Of a stretch of 64,000 bases of DNA, positions 24,909 through 36,804 are shown piece by piece. Under the pieces are notes generated by a model that was given only the letters and a program-made list of their open reading frames with translations, was not told where the DNA came from and made no database searches. The stretch spans positions 5,115,792-5,179,791 of the forward strand of contig NC_060965.1 of the NCBI RefSeq assembly GCF_910589235.1, read 5' to 3'. The position numbers and the translations under genes were made by a program. The DNA is from Vespa crabro (taxonomy: Eukaryota; Arthropoda; Insecta; Hymenoptera; Vespidae). The number at the start of each line of letters is the position of its first letter. The first letter of the stretch is position 1.

Positions 24909-27309
24909 TAACTATATCAAAAATTTTGTTATGTTCAGTAATTATTAATTTGATCAATTAATTAGTTAGATATATCAAATTTTTTTTTCTTTTTTTGTTA
25001 AAAAAGATTATACAGGTACATTAGAGTACATTTAGGATAAATTTTTTAACGTGTATTCGTCCGTATGCTTCTGCGTGTATTATTAATGTTATTCATTAAT
25101 TATAATTAAATATCTGCTTCAAATTTTTATATTTTGAATAATGGATTATATGCGTATATTAAAGTGCAAATGTATCTCGAATGAATTTTAGCATGTTAAT
25201 TATTATTAATATTTTCTCCTTTAGCTAGGTTTAAATTATTCTAAATTATTTTAGATAAAAAAAATGTATTTACATATCAAAAAAAAAAAAAAATAAAAAA
25301 ATAAAAAAATAAAAAAAATAAAAATAAAAAAAAGCACTTCGGACGAAATTTATTATGCTAATACTTCGTGCAAATAGTTTTTGTTGAATATGTTTGTTGT
25401 TTCTTCAAAAAAAAAAGAAAAAGAAAAAAAAAATTAATCTTCAGTTTTTCGTTAATAAAAAAAGAAAAAGAAAAAAAAATAGAAATAAAAAGTCAGGACT
25501 ATAATTGGATGAAAATATTTAAATACAAAGTCTTTGTGTAATTATCGTCGGTCTCTCGGCTATATGCTAATTTTCATTTAATCGTCGCTAATTTAAATCA
25601 CCGTTGATTTATAATTGTTTATGAATATTTATAGAATGACCCGAGCGTTCGATCACGTGCAATTTTATAATTATTCCCAATTGGACTACCAAGGACAATA
25701 AGTTAATATCATTTTGTGCACGTAATTATGTCGTATGTATCTACAATGTACAATTTTCATTTGTTTTGAATATTTTGTAAATTAATTTATTTATGTAAAT
25801 TAATGTACACATTTTAATATAACGTAAATACATTTAATATGAAAGAAATAAATCGTATTTAGAAAAATTCTAATATAATCGATAATGTTAATGATAAAAA
25901 ATACAAAATATATTTTTTAGAAATCCTTCATTGTAAAAATTGAATATATCAATATATATTTATTTAAAGATATATAAGACTATGATATCACGTGTATGAA
26001 TAATATCAACAAATTTTCAATGAAAAAAAAAAAAAAATTCTATTTTAATAATATCAATACTCTCTTATAAGAAATATAATATGCTTAATATAATAATAAT
26101 AATAATAATAATATTAATATTAATATTAATATAATAAAATAAAAAAAAAGATTATATTATATTATAACCGAAAAAAAATACTCTTTCTTTTTTCCCTTAA
26201 AAACATTCTAATATTATTTATTAACCAATCCAACATATTTAATTTCAATTTCATTGAATTTAATTATAAAGAAAAAAGAATTTCAACGAACGACGAAAAA
26301 CGATTGATTAATAAAAATATTTGTTTGATTATCTACAGACGAAATAATTTCTGCATAAATACATATATACATACATATGTACATACATACATAACTATCT
26401 AAATGTAATATAGAGATATTTAAGTTATAATAATTTGTAATACGCAATCGGCTTGGCATTTGGCAAAGCCATGCATGCATACATATAATTCTATGATGAA
26501 CTTCTCTTTCGTTCGATATCGCGAGTTACAACAAATTACCGAGCTTTCTGGACGCTTTCGAAGTTCCTCTGCCAAACGGACCATGAAATAAGTTGTTGGC
26601 ACGGTATGTGCGATTAGCATAGACTCTTACAAAAATGTGCGATGACCCGAATGTCGGAATATTTTCTACACCTCGATTTATACTCCTTTTTCTTTCTTTT
26701 TTTTTTTTTTTTATTCCTCTTACCTCTTCTTCTTTTGCTCATTTTAATCGTTACGTTTATATGCCAACGATAAAAAATCGTCCGATAAATGTGAAAAATG
26801 TAAAAGAAAATATAAAGAAAGAGAGAGAGAGAGAGAGGTGGAAAAATGGGGGAGAGGTGGAAGAGGTGGGGGGAGGGAGAAGAGAGAGTTCAATCGTTTG
26901 GATGAATCGTAAGAGTTATTTGAATGATATAAAAAAATATAATACATATCAAATAGTCTCCTTCTTTATTTCCATATTTCTTTTTTCTTTTTTCTTTTTC
27001 CCCTTTTGAATATTATAATTCCATATATACTTTTAAAATCATTTATTACTGAGAATTCGAATCATAATTGTAAGAACATAATAGGCATCAAAATATGAGT
27101 TCATTAATTAAAACTTAATCACTCAACTTTGTTTCCTTTCACTTTTTTTTTATTTATTTATTTTTTTTTTTTTAATAGCATAACTATTACAATATATGAT
27201 GTTGTATTTTATTCATCGTTAGGAATAAATGGAAACCTATGTACTACAATGGTAAGTTTATATTAATTAAAGCAATATCAAACATTTCATGGAAAATAAA
27301 CAAAAAGAG

Positions 27310-27795
27310 AATATGATAAACGTGATGAGAATGAATCAAAAAAGAAAAAAAGAAAGAAAAAAGAAGAAACAAGAAAAAACAAAGAAAAAAGAAAAAAGTA
27401 ACAGGGAAAGAAAAAATTAATGATAAAAATTAATAAAGAGAAAATATGAAGCTGACCAATGTTAAAAAAGAAAAAGAAAAAGAGAAAGAGAAAAAGAAGA
27501 AGGAACGAATGAAAAAAAGTTTACGATAAAAATTAACGAAGCGAAAAGTTTTCAACTTAATTAAAATCTAAAGAGAGAAAGATACGTTACAAAGACAAAT
27601 GAGAATTAATTTGATGATGATGATGATAAGAACAAAAAAAAAAAAAAAAAAAAAAAGAAAAAAAAGAAAGAAAGAAAGAATAAAATAAGAGAAGAGAAGA
27701 AAGGACAAGGGAAGAAAAAAGAAGAAAAGCGAAAAGAAGGATGAAAGAAAAAGAAAAAGAAAAAGAAAAAGAAAAAGAAAAAGAAAAAGAAAAAT
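27310..27795 (+). repeat. Long A-rich polypurine block with (AAAAAG)n
   Basis: About 480 bp that are overwhelmingly purine on the plus strand. It contains an A run (27633-27656) and nine AAAAAG hexamers (27744-27794). The phenylalanine-rich frames on the reverse strand are artefacts. Confidence 0.85.
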
Positions 27796-28421
27796 TGAAA
27801 CTGACCATAAAATCTTTTGAATTTTTTGATACATCCTAATTTTGTCATTACCAATACCATTTATCCTACTCCAATACACCATCTTAACACACCATCTCGC
27901 TTTCGTCACTGGCTAACGGGGCTGCTTTAAAGTGCCACTTTAACGAGCTTAGCTATTGAAGAGGCTCTCCTTTGCTTCCTCCAAGCTCGTATCACAATTA
28001 CAGGAACACCGTGAAGAGACAAAGGACTTGAGCGTGTCGAGTGTGAGTTATGCTATCTTCCCCTTGTCTTCTCTCTCCCTCTTTCTCTCTCTCTCTCTCT
28101 CTCTCGCTCTGTCTCTCTCTATCTCTGCCTCTGCCTCTTTCTCTGTCTCACGTCTTCTCTCATGCTCTTAGGAAGGTACGTCCCTTTAACAGCCGTCTTA
28201 CGAGTGTCTACGTGTCTCACGTGCAAACAGCGATTCAAAGAACGCGTAGAACCTCGCACGTTTAGTACATTTTAACGTATGTACGTATGTACATATGTGT
28301 ATGAGTGTGTGTGTGTGTAAGTGTATGTGAATGTGGATGTGGTTTGTATATATGCGCGTGTGTGTGGAAGAGAGAGAGAGAGAGAGAGAGGGAGAGGAGA
28401 AATAGATGGATCAGATCGTTT

Positions 28422-28735
28422 ATCATACTATATTATGATGAATGAATTAATTAGTCTGTAAATTAGTCTATTTGATATATAATACATTAGAAAGTAGAAA
28501 GATTTTTTTTTAATTTGTCCAATCCTTCATGTATCTGTTGATCAGAACTAAAAAAAAAAAAAAATATATATATATATATTATTGATATTGATATTATAAT
28601 TGGTATTATTGTATATCATTCATCATGCTATATCATGACGAATTAATGAATTTTGATGGTACAAAAGTCTATTTGATTTGTAACACATGAGAAACATTTG
28701 TTAGATTTAACGAATCTTTAATGATTATTATGATT
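28422..28735 (+). repeat. Diverged direct duplication, about 200 bp
   Basis: CATACTATATTATGATGAAT at about 28424 is matched by CATGCTATATCATGACGAAT at about 28624. In both, GTCTATTTGAT and AACACAT/ATACATT-GAGAAA-like segments follow in the same order. The second unit ends near a GATTAGAAAAAAATATTATT tract. Confidence 0.6.
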
Positions 28736-29045
28736 AGAAAAAAATATTATTATTATTAATATTAATATAATTAGTAATGTATAATTGTATTATTATATTG
28801 AAAGGATTAAAGTTTATATTATTAAGGTTTTGTAATACTATTAATAATCATAGTATAATATATAATAATCATAATATAGTATGTACGTGTATATATTAGT
28901 ATTATAATAATAATGTATTATTATTAATATTGTAACATGATTATATCAGTAATCTAATTAAAAATTATTATGAAAGCCAATCGTATCAATGTTACATAAT
29001 TATAATAAAATTTTGTAAGAATACATGTATCATAATTTATCAAAT

Positions 29046-29051
29046 TATTAC

Positions 29052-29111
<60 letters not shown>
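29046..29111 (+). repeat. (TTA)n microsatellite
   Basis: About 22 units. Confidence 0.94.
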
Positions 29112-29483
29112 CATTTGTGAATTAATAAATAATTTATAAAATAGATGATTCTTTGTTATTAATATCAAGACAATTGTAGATCGATAGAGATTATTTTTTC
29201 ATTTCTGGTTTATTTTTGTTTTGTCGTTATATTACAAAACCAAAATATTCTTATCTCTCACGTTTCTCTATATATGTATGTATGTACATATGTATATTGA
29301 TTAACTTTCCTCAGTCCTCCCGGTGCTCTTATCTTTTTTAAACAAAACACCGTTAACCCTTATCTCCAGTTCTACGTACATATGAATAGTGCTTCGAATT
29401 TTTTGATAGTAGCTTATTGTTAGCTTGGTTCGAAATTTCTCCTATCTCAACTTTCAAATATCAATATATTTTTTTATATCAAA

Positions 29484-29523
29484 CTCTCTCTCCCTCCCTC
29501 CTCCCTCCCTCCTCCCTCTCCCT

Positions 29524-29611
<88 letters not shown>
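29484..29611 (+). repeat. (CT)n microsatellite with CCCTCC head
   Basis: CCCTCC-type repeats grade into about 42 CT units; one of the longest CT arrays in the window. Confidence 0.95.
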
Positions 29612-29613
<2 letters not shown>

Positions 29614-30729
29614 ATATACTCTTAAATAATCTGATCACGTACAAACTATATAAAAACTTTTTATAAGATGTATCTATAACATATTTGAAAAAAAAAGTAT
29701 CTATGTACATGTTTATTTAAATGTTTGAAAAAAATGATAAAAAAAAAAAAAAAAAAAGTACTTTTCATAACAATTCAGCGAAAAGATTCATTCTATCGTT
29801 CAACACTAATAATAAGTTATTAAAGTATATACCATTATATTGTTCGTGTGAATTTATACGATCATATAATAATAATAATAATTATTATTATTATTATTAT
29901 TTCAATTTTATATACCTAATAAATTAAAATCGAATATCAAACATATTAAATATCATAATAATAATTTTATAAATACGTGCTATTAAAATATAATAAAGGA
30001 ATATTATATTATTTTCATTATTATTATTATTATTATTATTAACGTAATATCGCGATTTGCTTTAACGTATATCACCATTGATCCTTGATAATCATATTGA
30101 CACTTGACTATTTCGAGGGAACGAAAAGTGATAATAAAGGGTACATATATCGGACTTTTTTTTTAAGACATTTAATGCAGCAGAAAAATATTCAAGGTTA
30201 AGGAGAAAAATTCTTAGTAAGAACGATCGTTTGCAACAAACGATTTCTAAACTGTTTGCGTGAACGTAACGAGCAAACGTCATCGTTATTCGTTTCTCGA
30301 AACGTTAACTGGCCAAACGACTCTACTCGAAAATTCTCTAGTGTAATTATCTGACCGTAGTATAACCACTATTAACCTTCTTCCCTTTAAAAGGGCTCGT
30401 TTATCTACCTACTAAAGATCCAACCTTCGCACCACATGTTTTAGTCATTAACGAAACCACGATCTATGTACCTCTTAACAACCAGTCGGATATGCGATCA
30501 CAATTATTTACTTTGATAAATTATTTTATAGGAATTAAATGAAACGTTACTTCTTTCAAATGTTTATAATATCTAATTCTTTTATTTCGATATTAATAAT
30601 TTTCGATATCATTTTGTTTTAATTACTCGTTTCATTTTTTCCACGTTAAATATTATTATCTTTTCAATTACTTTCTTAAGATATAATTATATTTTCTTTT
30701 TGTTATATGTTTAATATTATTTTTAAATT

Positions 30730-31180
30730 ATTTCAATTTAATTATATTTAATTTGTCCAATGTTAGATTAATTCAATATATTTTGAGCTAATAATAAATT
30801 AGATATATATATATATATATTATACATATTAGAGATATTCAATATAATTTGAATCTAATCTAAACGTACGTGTTAAATTTATAATATTTTAGAAATGTTC
30901 AATATCATTTTAATATAATTATATTTAATTTATTGTATATTCTTCAATGTCATTTCAATCTAATTATATTTAACTCGCTGTATATTAAAGATATTTAATG
31001 CCATATCAATTCAATTATGTTCAATTTATAGTGTATGTTGAAAATATTCAATATTATTTCCGATTTAATTATATTTAACTAGTACATTAGAGATGTTACA
31101 TTCTGATCTAATTATGTTTAAATTGTAATACATCAAAGATATTTAATAACATTTTCATACTATTTAATTATATACATTTG
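30730..31180 (+). repeat. Degenerate tandem repeat, about 50-bp unit
   Basis: AATTATATTTAA-like boxes recur at 30740, 30917, 30962, 31013, 31067, 31110 and 31166. Each is typically followed by (G)TATATTAGAGATATTCAAT-like and CATTTCAAT-like boxes. The spacing is 43-56 bp where intact, so this is an old minisatellite. Confidence 0.65.
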
Positions 31181-31658
31181 AAATTTATATAAAACTGTTT
31201 CAATATAATTCTTTATATATCAATATAATTCAATATAATTATTTAAAACGGAGACTTTTATATCAAAATTATTCTAAACTTTTTAGAAATAATTTCTTTT
31301 TCTTTTTTTTTTTTTTTTAAATACTTTAACAACAAATGACACGGTATATAATAATCGAGATAACGAATTGATATACTTTAAATATATATTTTATTTTGAA
31401 AAAGATTATTTGCTATAAAGATTTTTGAAGCTTTCAAATTGATTAATAACAATAATAACATTATAGGGACATTTACGTACAACGTATAATTTATAACAAT
31501 CCTATCCCTTTATACTAACCCTTTGTTAGCGACACGTATAATCTGCTTATCCATGTTTGTAACGCGTATCGATTTATTGCTACGAGTAGCACTATGTCCA
31601 ATATTATACATAATTAGTGATATAGCTAATATATTATCTGCGGAATAAGATAACTCAC

Positions 31659-31873
31659 CAGATTTTCCGCAAAGAGGCCATCATCTTGATACCTGGTTGG
31701 TAGATCGAGAAAAACTGAGGATCTAGAACGATCATAAAGATCGACGTCAACGTACAAATCAAAGAGGGGTGCACCGTTCACTCTAAGAAGTGCCGAGACC
31801 AATGGAGTTATGTCAACTGGGACGACACTCTTTGGCGGTAAATAACCACCAAGTTCTTGAAGAAGTTCGTAAA
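31659..31873 (-). CDS. M13 peptidase exon: ELLQELGG helix and beta segment
   Basis: This 215-bp exon has acceptor TTTTTTCAG and donor CTG|GTGAGT, phase 1 in and phase 0 out. It encodes VYELLQELGGYLP, then VDITPLVSALLRVNGAPLF, DLYVDVDLYDRSRSSVFLDLP and an acidic end DDGLFAENL. It is the strongest family match in the window: M13 proteins have PLLELLxELGGWP, then a helix and G(A/V)xPLFxxxVxxDxxxSxxxxxxLxxP. The usual motif just after it, a QxGLxLPxRDYY-type loop, is not preserved; the equivalent stretch reads LPTRYQDDGLF. The protein is therefore a diverged member or carries a replaced loop. The exon is isolated by introns of 17.2 kb upstream and 10.6 kb downstream. Confidence 0.92.
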
Positions 31874-32104
31874 CTGAAAAAAGAAACACAAAGTTTCAAG
31901 TTTTAATTCATTATTTTCTTTTATTTATTTATTTATTTCCTTTTTCTTCTTTTTTAACAATCATACGAATTATATGACCGTACTACATATTTATAATAAT
32001 AATAATAATAATAATAATAAGAATAATTTTATTTTTTCGTCACAAAATTAATTATTAATTCATATTCGAAGATTAATTTATCTTACGTACCTATATAAAT
32101 ATTT

Positions 32105-32130
32105 ATATTTATTATTACTATTATTATTAC

Positions 32131-32225
<95 letters not shown>
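32105..32225 (+). repeat. (TTA)n microsatellite
   Basis: About 40 TTA units with a few ACT and GTT variants. Confidence 0.95.
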
Positions 32226-32226
<1 letters not shown>

Positions 32227-32797
32227 TGACGTTATATTTTAATGAACAATTCTAATTCTATAATAACAATTTTGAATAAGTTTCCTCTACTTTATCACGA
32301 AGAGAGAAAAGTTCAATATTTTTTTTTAAAGTTCGCCAAATGTTTGCTAATGCATCGCGATAGATGACGAAAACCGATAGCAGATGTGCCGAATATCCGA
32401 AGGTATATTGTGCGAACGTCGTTGAAAAAAAAAAGAAGAAGAAAAAAAAGAAAGAAAATAAAGCAAAAGAAAGAAAGAAATAATAAAAACAAAAAATAGT
32501 AGGAAAAAAAAATTATAGAAAATTCATCGATTCGTTTTGCGCTTTCCTCTCTTCAAACTCGTTTACGATCGAACGAATTTTTCAAATGTAAAAAAAAGAT
32601 CGCGTGGCTTCAAGTGATTTCAATCTCACGAAAGAATCTCTCGTATTCTTCCGTTGGCTTCTAGCTACCCCTAAAATATACGTTCTTCGTTATATCGACA
32701 TCATCATGTTTATGTCCATGCACCTGTAATGTATACGGTCGAACGATAATTTCGATCACCTTGAAACCATATAGAGATGCGACTAAAATATTGCATG

Positions 32798-32892
32798 AGT
32801 AGTAGTAGTAGTAATAGTAGTAGTAATAGTAGTAGTAGTAGTAGTAGTAGTAGTAATAGTAGTAATAGTAGTAGCAGTAGTAGTAGTAGTAT
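32798..32892 (+). repeat. (TAG)n microsatellite
   Basis: About 30 TAG units with scattered TAA. On the reverse strand it produces a leucine-rich artefact frame. Confidence 0.94.
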
Positions 32893-32943
32893 GTAAATAG
32901 TAATAGTAAAAGAATAATAATTTTTTAGTTTATTACACACTAT

Positions 32944-32987
32944 TATTCTGCACTTATTTCACGCTTATCCAGCATTTACTTTGCATA
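32944..32987 (-). repeat. 11-bp tandem array at the other end of copy B
   Basis: Four 11-bp units: ATTCTGCACTT, ATTTCACGCTT, ATCCAGCATTT and ACTTTGCATAT. This is the reverse complement of the array at the right end of copy A. Confidence 0.82.
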
Positions 32988-34297
32988 TTTTGTTCCAAAT
33001 CTCTACGACCTTTAGCTCTGAAAAGTGTGCTAATTAAATAAAAGACGTGACTATTAATGCTATACAATAAAATTGTTTCTTTGGTAAATAAGTAATTTGT
33101 TTATTAAATATATAATTTATATAATATATTATATAAATAAATCGTAAGCAGATGTAAATATTTCTGGCAAAATAAAATGAATTAAATTCGTAAGAATTTT
33201 TTTATAAGAAATTGTTTATAACAAACTGTTAATTAATTATTAACAATATATTGAAAAATAGAGAAAATTTTGCCCTTTAAAATGATATTTGATTCAAGTC
33301 TCTATGATTTTTAGTCAGGAAGATATTGCCATGTAAATGCAGAACGTGGTCATTAATAATATAGAAAAAAATTGTTCATTCGATAAAAAAACTAATTTGT
33401 TTATTAATTATTTATTAATTTATGTCATTTTAAAAATCGGAGTCGCAATCTAAATCTTTTTTTTTGGCAAAATAAGATGAATTTACTTCGTAAGAATTTA
33501 TTTATAAAAATTGTTTATAACAAATTGTTAATTAATTATTAACAATATGTTGAAAAAATAGAGAAAATTTTGCCCTTTAAAATGGTATTTGATTCAAGTC
33601 TCTATGATTTTTAGTTCTGGAAATATTCTCATTTAAAAAAGGACATTTACGTTGACCCACTAACTTCGTAATTTCATTCGAATTAGCTTGGTGACATACT
33701 GACCTACATAAATTCTGAGAATTTACGCGGCCTTACTACTACTACTACTATTACTATGAACAGCTGTACTATGAGAATTATGAATGGAAATCTTTCGAAA
33801 GCGATATCTTCGGAACGAAAAGTTGTAGAAACTTGAAACAAACATTATTTTCAAGAATTTTTTATTCTTTATTTATTTAAATATTGCAATAATGTTGTTA
33901 TAATAAAATCGATTTTGTTAATAATTTTAAAAATTGAATTTTTTCTTTTCCCTTCGTAATAAGTATATAATTACAATGAAATCATTAATAAATTTTCATT
34001 ATAATTATATTTGGAGATTATTAAATATTATGATTAAATATTTATGTAAATTTTATTTTGTTTATTTAAAAAAATCTATTACTAGTCATCAATGTACGAA
34101 ATTGATAGATCGAAAACTCGGATTATTTTTCTTTCGTAATAAGGACATAATTATGATGAAATTGTTTAAATTTTTTACTTTAATAGTAAAAATTTTATTT
34201 TATTTATTAAAAATAAGGTATAAAAGATCTACAGACAATCGATAATATACGTAATTGAATGATCGAAAATTCGAAAGATGTTCTTTTCGTAATTAGA

Positions 34298-34381
34298 ATT
34301 CTTTGCTTATCATGCACTTATTCTGCACTTATTTTGTGCTTATTTTGCATTTATATTGCGCTTACCTTATGCTTATCTTAC
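34298..34381 (-). repeat. 11-bp tandem array at the end of repeat copy B
   Basis: Seven to eight 11-bp units on the reverse strand of the AAGCGCAAAAT family, for example ATTCTGCACTT, ATTTTGTGCTT and ATATTGCGCTT in plus orientation. It is equivalent to 53749-53792 in copy C. Confidence 0.88.
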
Positions 34382-35597
34382 AGCATTATTATACGTAAGC
34401 ACAAAATAATGATTGAATATGAATCAAAGGAACTATCAATTTCTTACTATCGTTATTTATATCATTACCACTACTCTTACTACATTTTAATCGCAGATCT
34501 CCATAATATCTCAATAATATTTAAACAATAATATCTCCTAAACCAATAATTTTTCTACATGTATGGATGAATACTTTTTTATAAAAAAACATCAAGTAAC
34601 ACGGATCAATTCTTTCGAAAATATATGATTCGACTTCAAAAAGAAAAAGAAAAAGAAGAACAGTTATCCTTCTTATATTATTTACGTTTCTGCCAACAAA
34701 AAAAGTACTATCTGTCATATTATAGTTCTTTCCGTACTCTATGATTTTTGTAAACTAAGTTTCTCCGTATCTCTAAAAAGAATAAATAAAAAGAACAAAA
34801 ATTCAAGCTGATCAAAGTTATTGGTCCAGTTTGTATAGATGTGTGTGTGTGTGTACGTATATGTATATACATACATATACGTACACATATACATATAAGT
34901 CTCTATACATATGAATAAGTATATTGCGCGGAAAAAAAATATGTACATATATGCGTACATACATACATACATATAAATAAGAAAATGGAAGTATAAACAA
35001 GAAAAAGAGGAAAGACAAAAGAAAATCAAGATTAAATTCGATCATTAACCGAAATTCTCTAAGGGTTTTGCTAGAGTCAACATTCGATGTCCTCATCCTT
35101 CCGAAAAGGAGAGACCTCTACAGAAACTGAGAGATCGCTAATTGCACTTGGGGAAACTCTTGGAGTCTTCGAGGGAGCAGTAAGGGCATACGTATCTCTT
35201 ACGTGCTTCGCATAACTTTCTTTACATGTACATATACATATGTATATATATATATATACTCATGTATATGCATTTATATAACTTGTGAATCTTACGTACA
35301 CGTATACATTGCGACCTTAAAAGTTCTTATATTGGAAAAAAGATCCTAAGTGATTTTAAAAGCCAATTACACTTCTATCTTTTTTTCCTCAAAAAAAAAA
35401 AAAAGAATAAAAAAAAAATAAAAAAAAAATAAAAAAAAAAGAAAAAAGAAAAAAAAAACTTTTGGTATACTGTTCTTTTATAGACATTTATAAACATTAA
35501 ACATTTATATATCTAAATACGAAATATATGTATGAAATGTATGCTTATATATGTTTTATATGTATGACGTGTATAATTTTATGTATAATGCATCGAT

Positions 35598-35722
35598 GTA
35601 TATGTATATGTATATATGTATGTATGTATGTATATGTATATATGTATGTATGTATGTATGTCGTATGTATATATGTATGTATATATGTATGTATGTATGT
35701 ATGTCGTATGTATATATGTATG

Positions 35723-35756
<34 letters not shown>

Positions 35757-35782
35757 TGTATGTATGTATATATGTATGTACG
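35598..35782 (+). repeat. TATG array with higher-order 43-bp unit
   Basis: TATG and TATA tetramers with two interruptions, GTCGTATG, 43 bp apart (35661 and 35704), followed by the same TATATATGTATG pattern. This indicates duplication of a larger unit within the microsatellite. Open frames here on both strands are repeat artefacts. Confidence 0.88.
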
Positions 35783-36738
35783 CATGTGTATCTGTGTACA
35801 GGACTTTAATCATACGTTCGATAGCTTCATCTGAAGTTCCCCGACGATCGATAGTCTCTTCTCTCTAATCGTTCGAGTCTATTTCGAAGTTTTAACGAAG
35901 CTAGAGATGCAGCAGTAACTTTATTTTGTAACACCTTTGCCGTAATTAATATGCGGTGAGCCAACTTCTATGGTACAACCTACGTACGTACATAGTGAGG
36001 AAAGAGAGATAGAGAGAGACAGAGAGAGAGAGAGAGAAAGTGTTCGAAAGTTTTTACATACTTTTCAAAATTATTAAAATTTAAATTAATACGATTATGT
36101 CAAAGTTAATTTTCTTATAATCGATATTGCTTTTCTTTTGCTTCTTTCTTTTCTTTTTTTTTTTTCTTTGACTTCTTAAATATAAAAAATTGATTTCTTT
36201 TCTTTCTTTCTTTTTTTTTTTCTTCTTCTTTTTTTTAAATCGTACACGATATTATAAATTGCGTCGATTTTATTTCAAATAAATAAAAAGATTTTTAATA
36301 AAATAATTTCAAATATAAAACAATTTTATAAGATAGAAAAGGAAAACAATAAATAGTTTAATATAAAATATTAAAATATATTTCTTTTCTTTTTTCTTTA
36401 TTTTTTTTTTGTAATAGAACCACTTATTTTAGATAAAATAGATAAAATCATGATTAATCGAATAAACGTATATCGTTTCTTCATTAAACATACATGGACA
36501 GATTCAAATGCAAATAAGTAAATCGGTAAGCAATATGTACAAACGAGTACATAAATACAAATGAATTTCTCCTCAAATATAGTTAAATATATCATAACAA
36601 TCTCTGTATTTACTAAGAATATAGTTCAAGATACACTCGTAAAGGGGCATTCACTGTAAACTTAGTTAATCATAACTTGGACGATAGACGGTGAAACGAG
36701 AAAATAACAATAAGCATTATGATAGAGGGAATGAGACA

Positions 36739-36753
36739 GACAGAGACAAACAG

Positions 36754-36792
<39 letters not shown>

Positions 36793-36804
36793 AAGAGAGA
36801 GAGA
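36739..36804 (+). repeat. (GA)n microsatellite
   Basis: GA run with AAAGAAAG interruption. Confidence 0.92.

Larger units (their letters stand above)
21081..31658 (-). other. Large intron, 10.6 kb
   Basis: Lies between exon 31873-31659 and exon 21080-20985, with a GTGAGT donor and a TTTTACAG acceptor. It contains GA, CT, TA and TTA microsatellites, the polypurine block at 27.3-27.8 kb, a diverged 200-bp duplication (28.42-28.73 kb) and a degenerate 50-bp minisatellite (30.73-31.18 kb). GC-richer islands at 24.54-24.74, 26.45-26.63 and 27.80-27.93 kb are unassigned. Positions 22.0-22.6, 23.3-24.0, 25.0-26.3 and 30.0-30.7 kb show only AT-rich unique sequence. Confidence 0.75.
32944..34515 (-). 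repeat. Composite interspersed repeat, copy B (inverted)
   Basis: Copy B is the reverse complement of copies A and C. It carries 11-mer arrays at 32944-32987 and 34298-34381. It contains three successive 300-bp units whose shared segment (TTCAAGTCTCTATGATTTTT in the later two) recurs near 32991, 33291 and 33591. The core at about 33530-34230 is almost identical to the other copies. Homology to copy C continues to about 34510, past the 11-mer array, ending near a CAGATCTCCATAA-like segment. The near-palindrome is at 33709-33725. Confidence 0.88.

Noticed and set aside
29425..29710. Long frames of Ser-Leu or Arg-Glu repeats
   Set aside because: They are translations of the (CT)n/(GA)n array. 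The same holds for similar frames at 7.2, 12.9, 16.5, 38.1, 43.9, 45.1 and 63.6 kb.
30300..30490. GC-raised stretch with AAAAGGGC and ordered A/T boxes as an exon or promoter
   Set aside because: Frequent stops on both strands and no core promoter elements I could support.
33934..34245. 103-codon frame in repeat copy B as a gene
   Set aside because: It is identical in kind to frames in copies A and C and is built from an internally duplicated repeat unit. There is no family match and the content is extremely AT-rich Phe/Ile/Lys.
35528..35868. Overlapping frames of Met-Tyr-Val-Cys and Tyr-Ile-His-Thr repeats
   Set aside because: Artefacts of the TATG array, open in nearly all frames.
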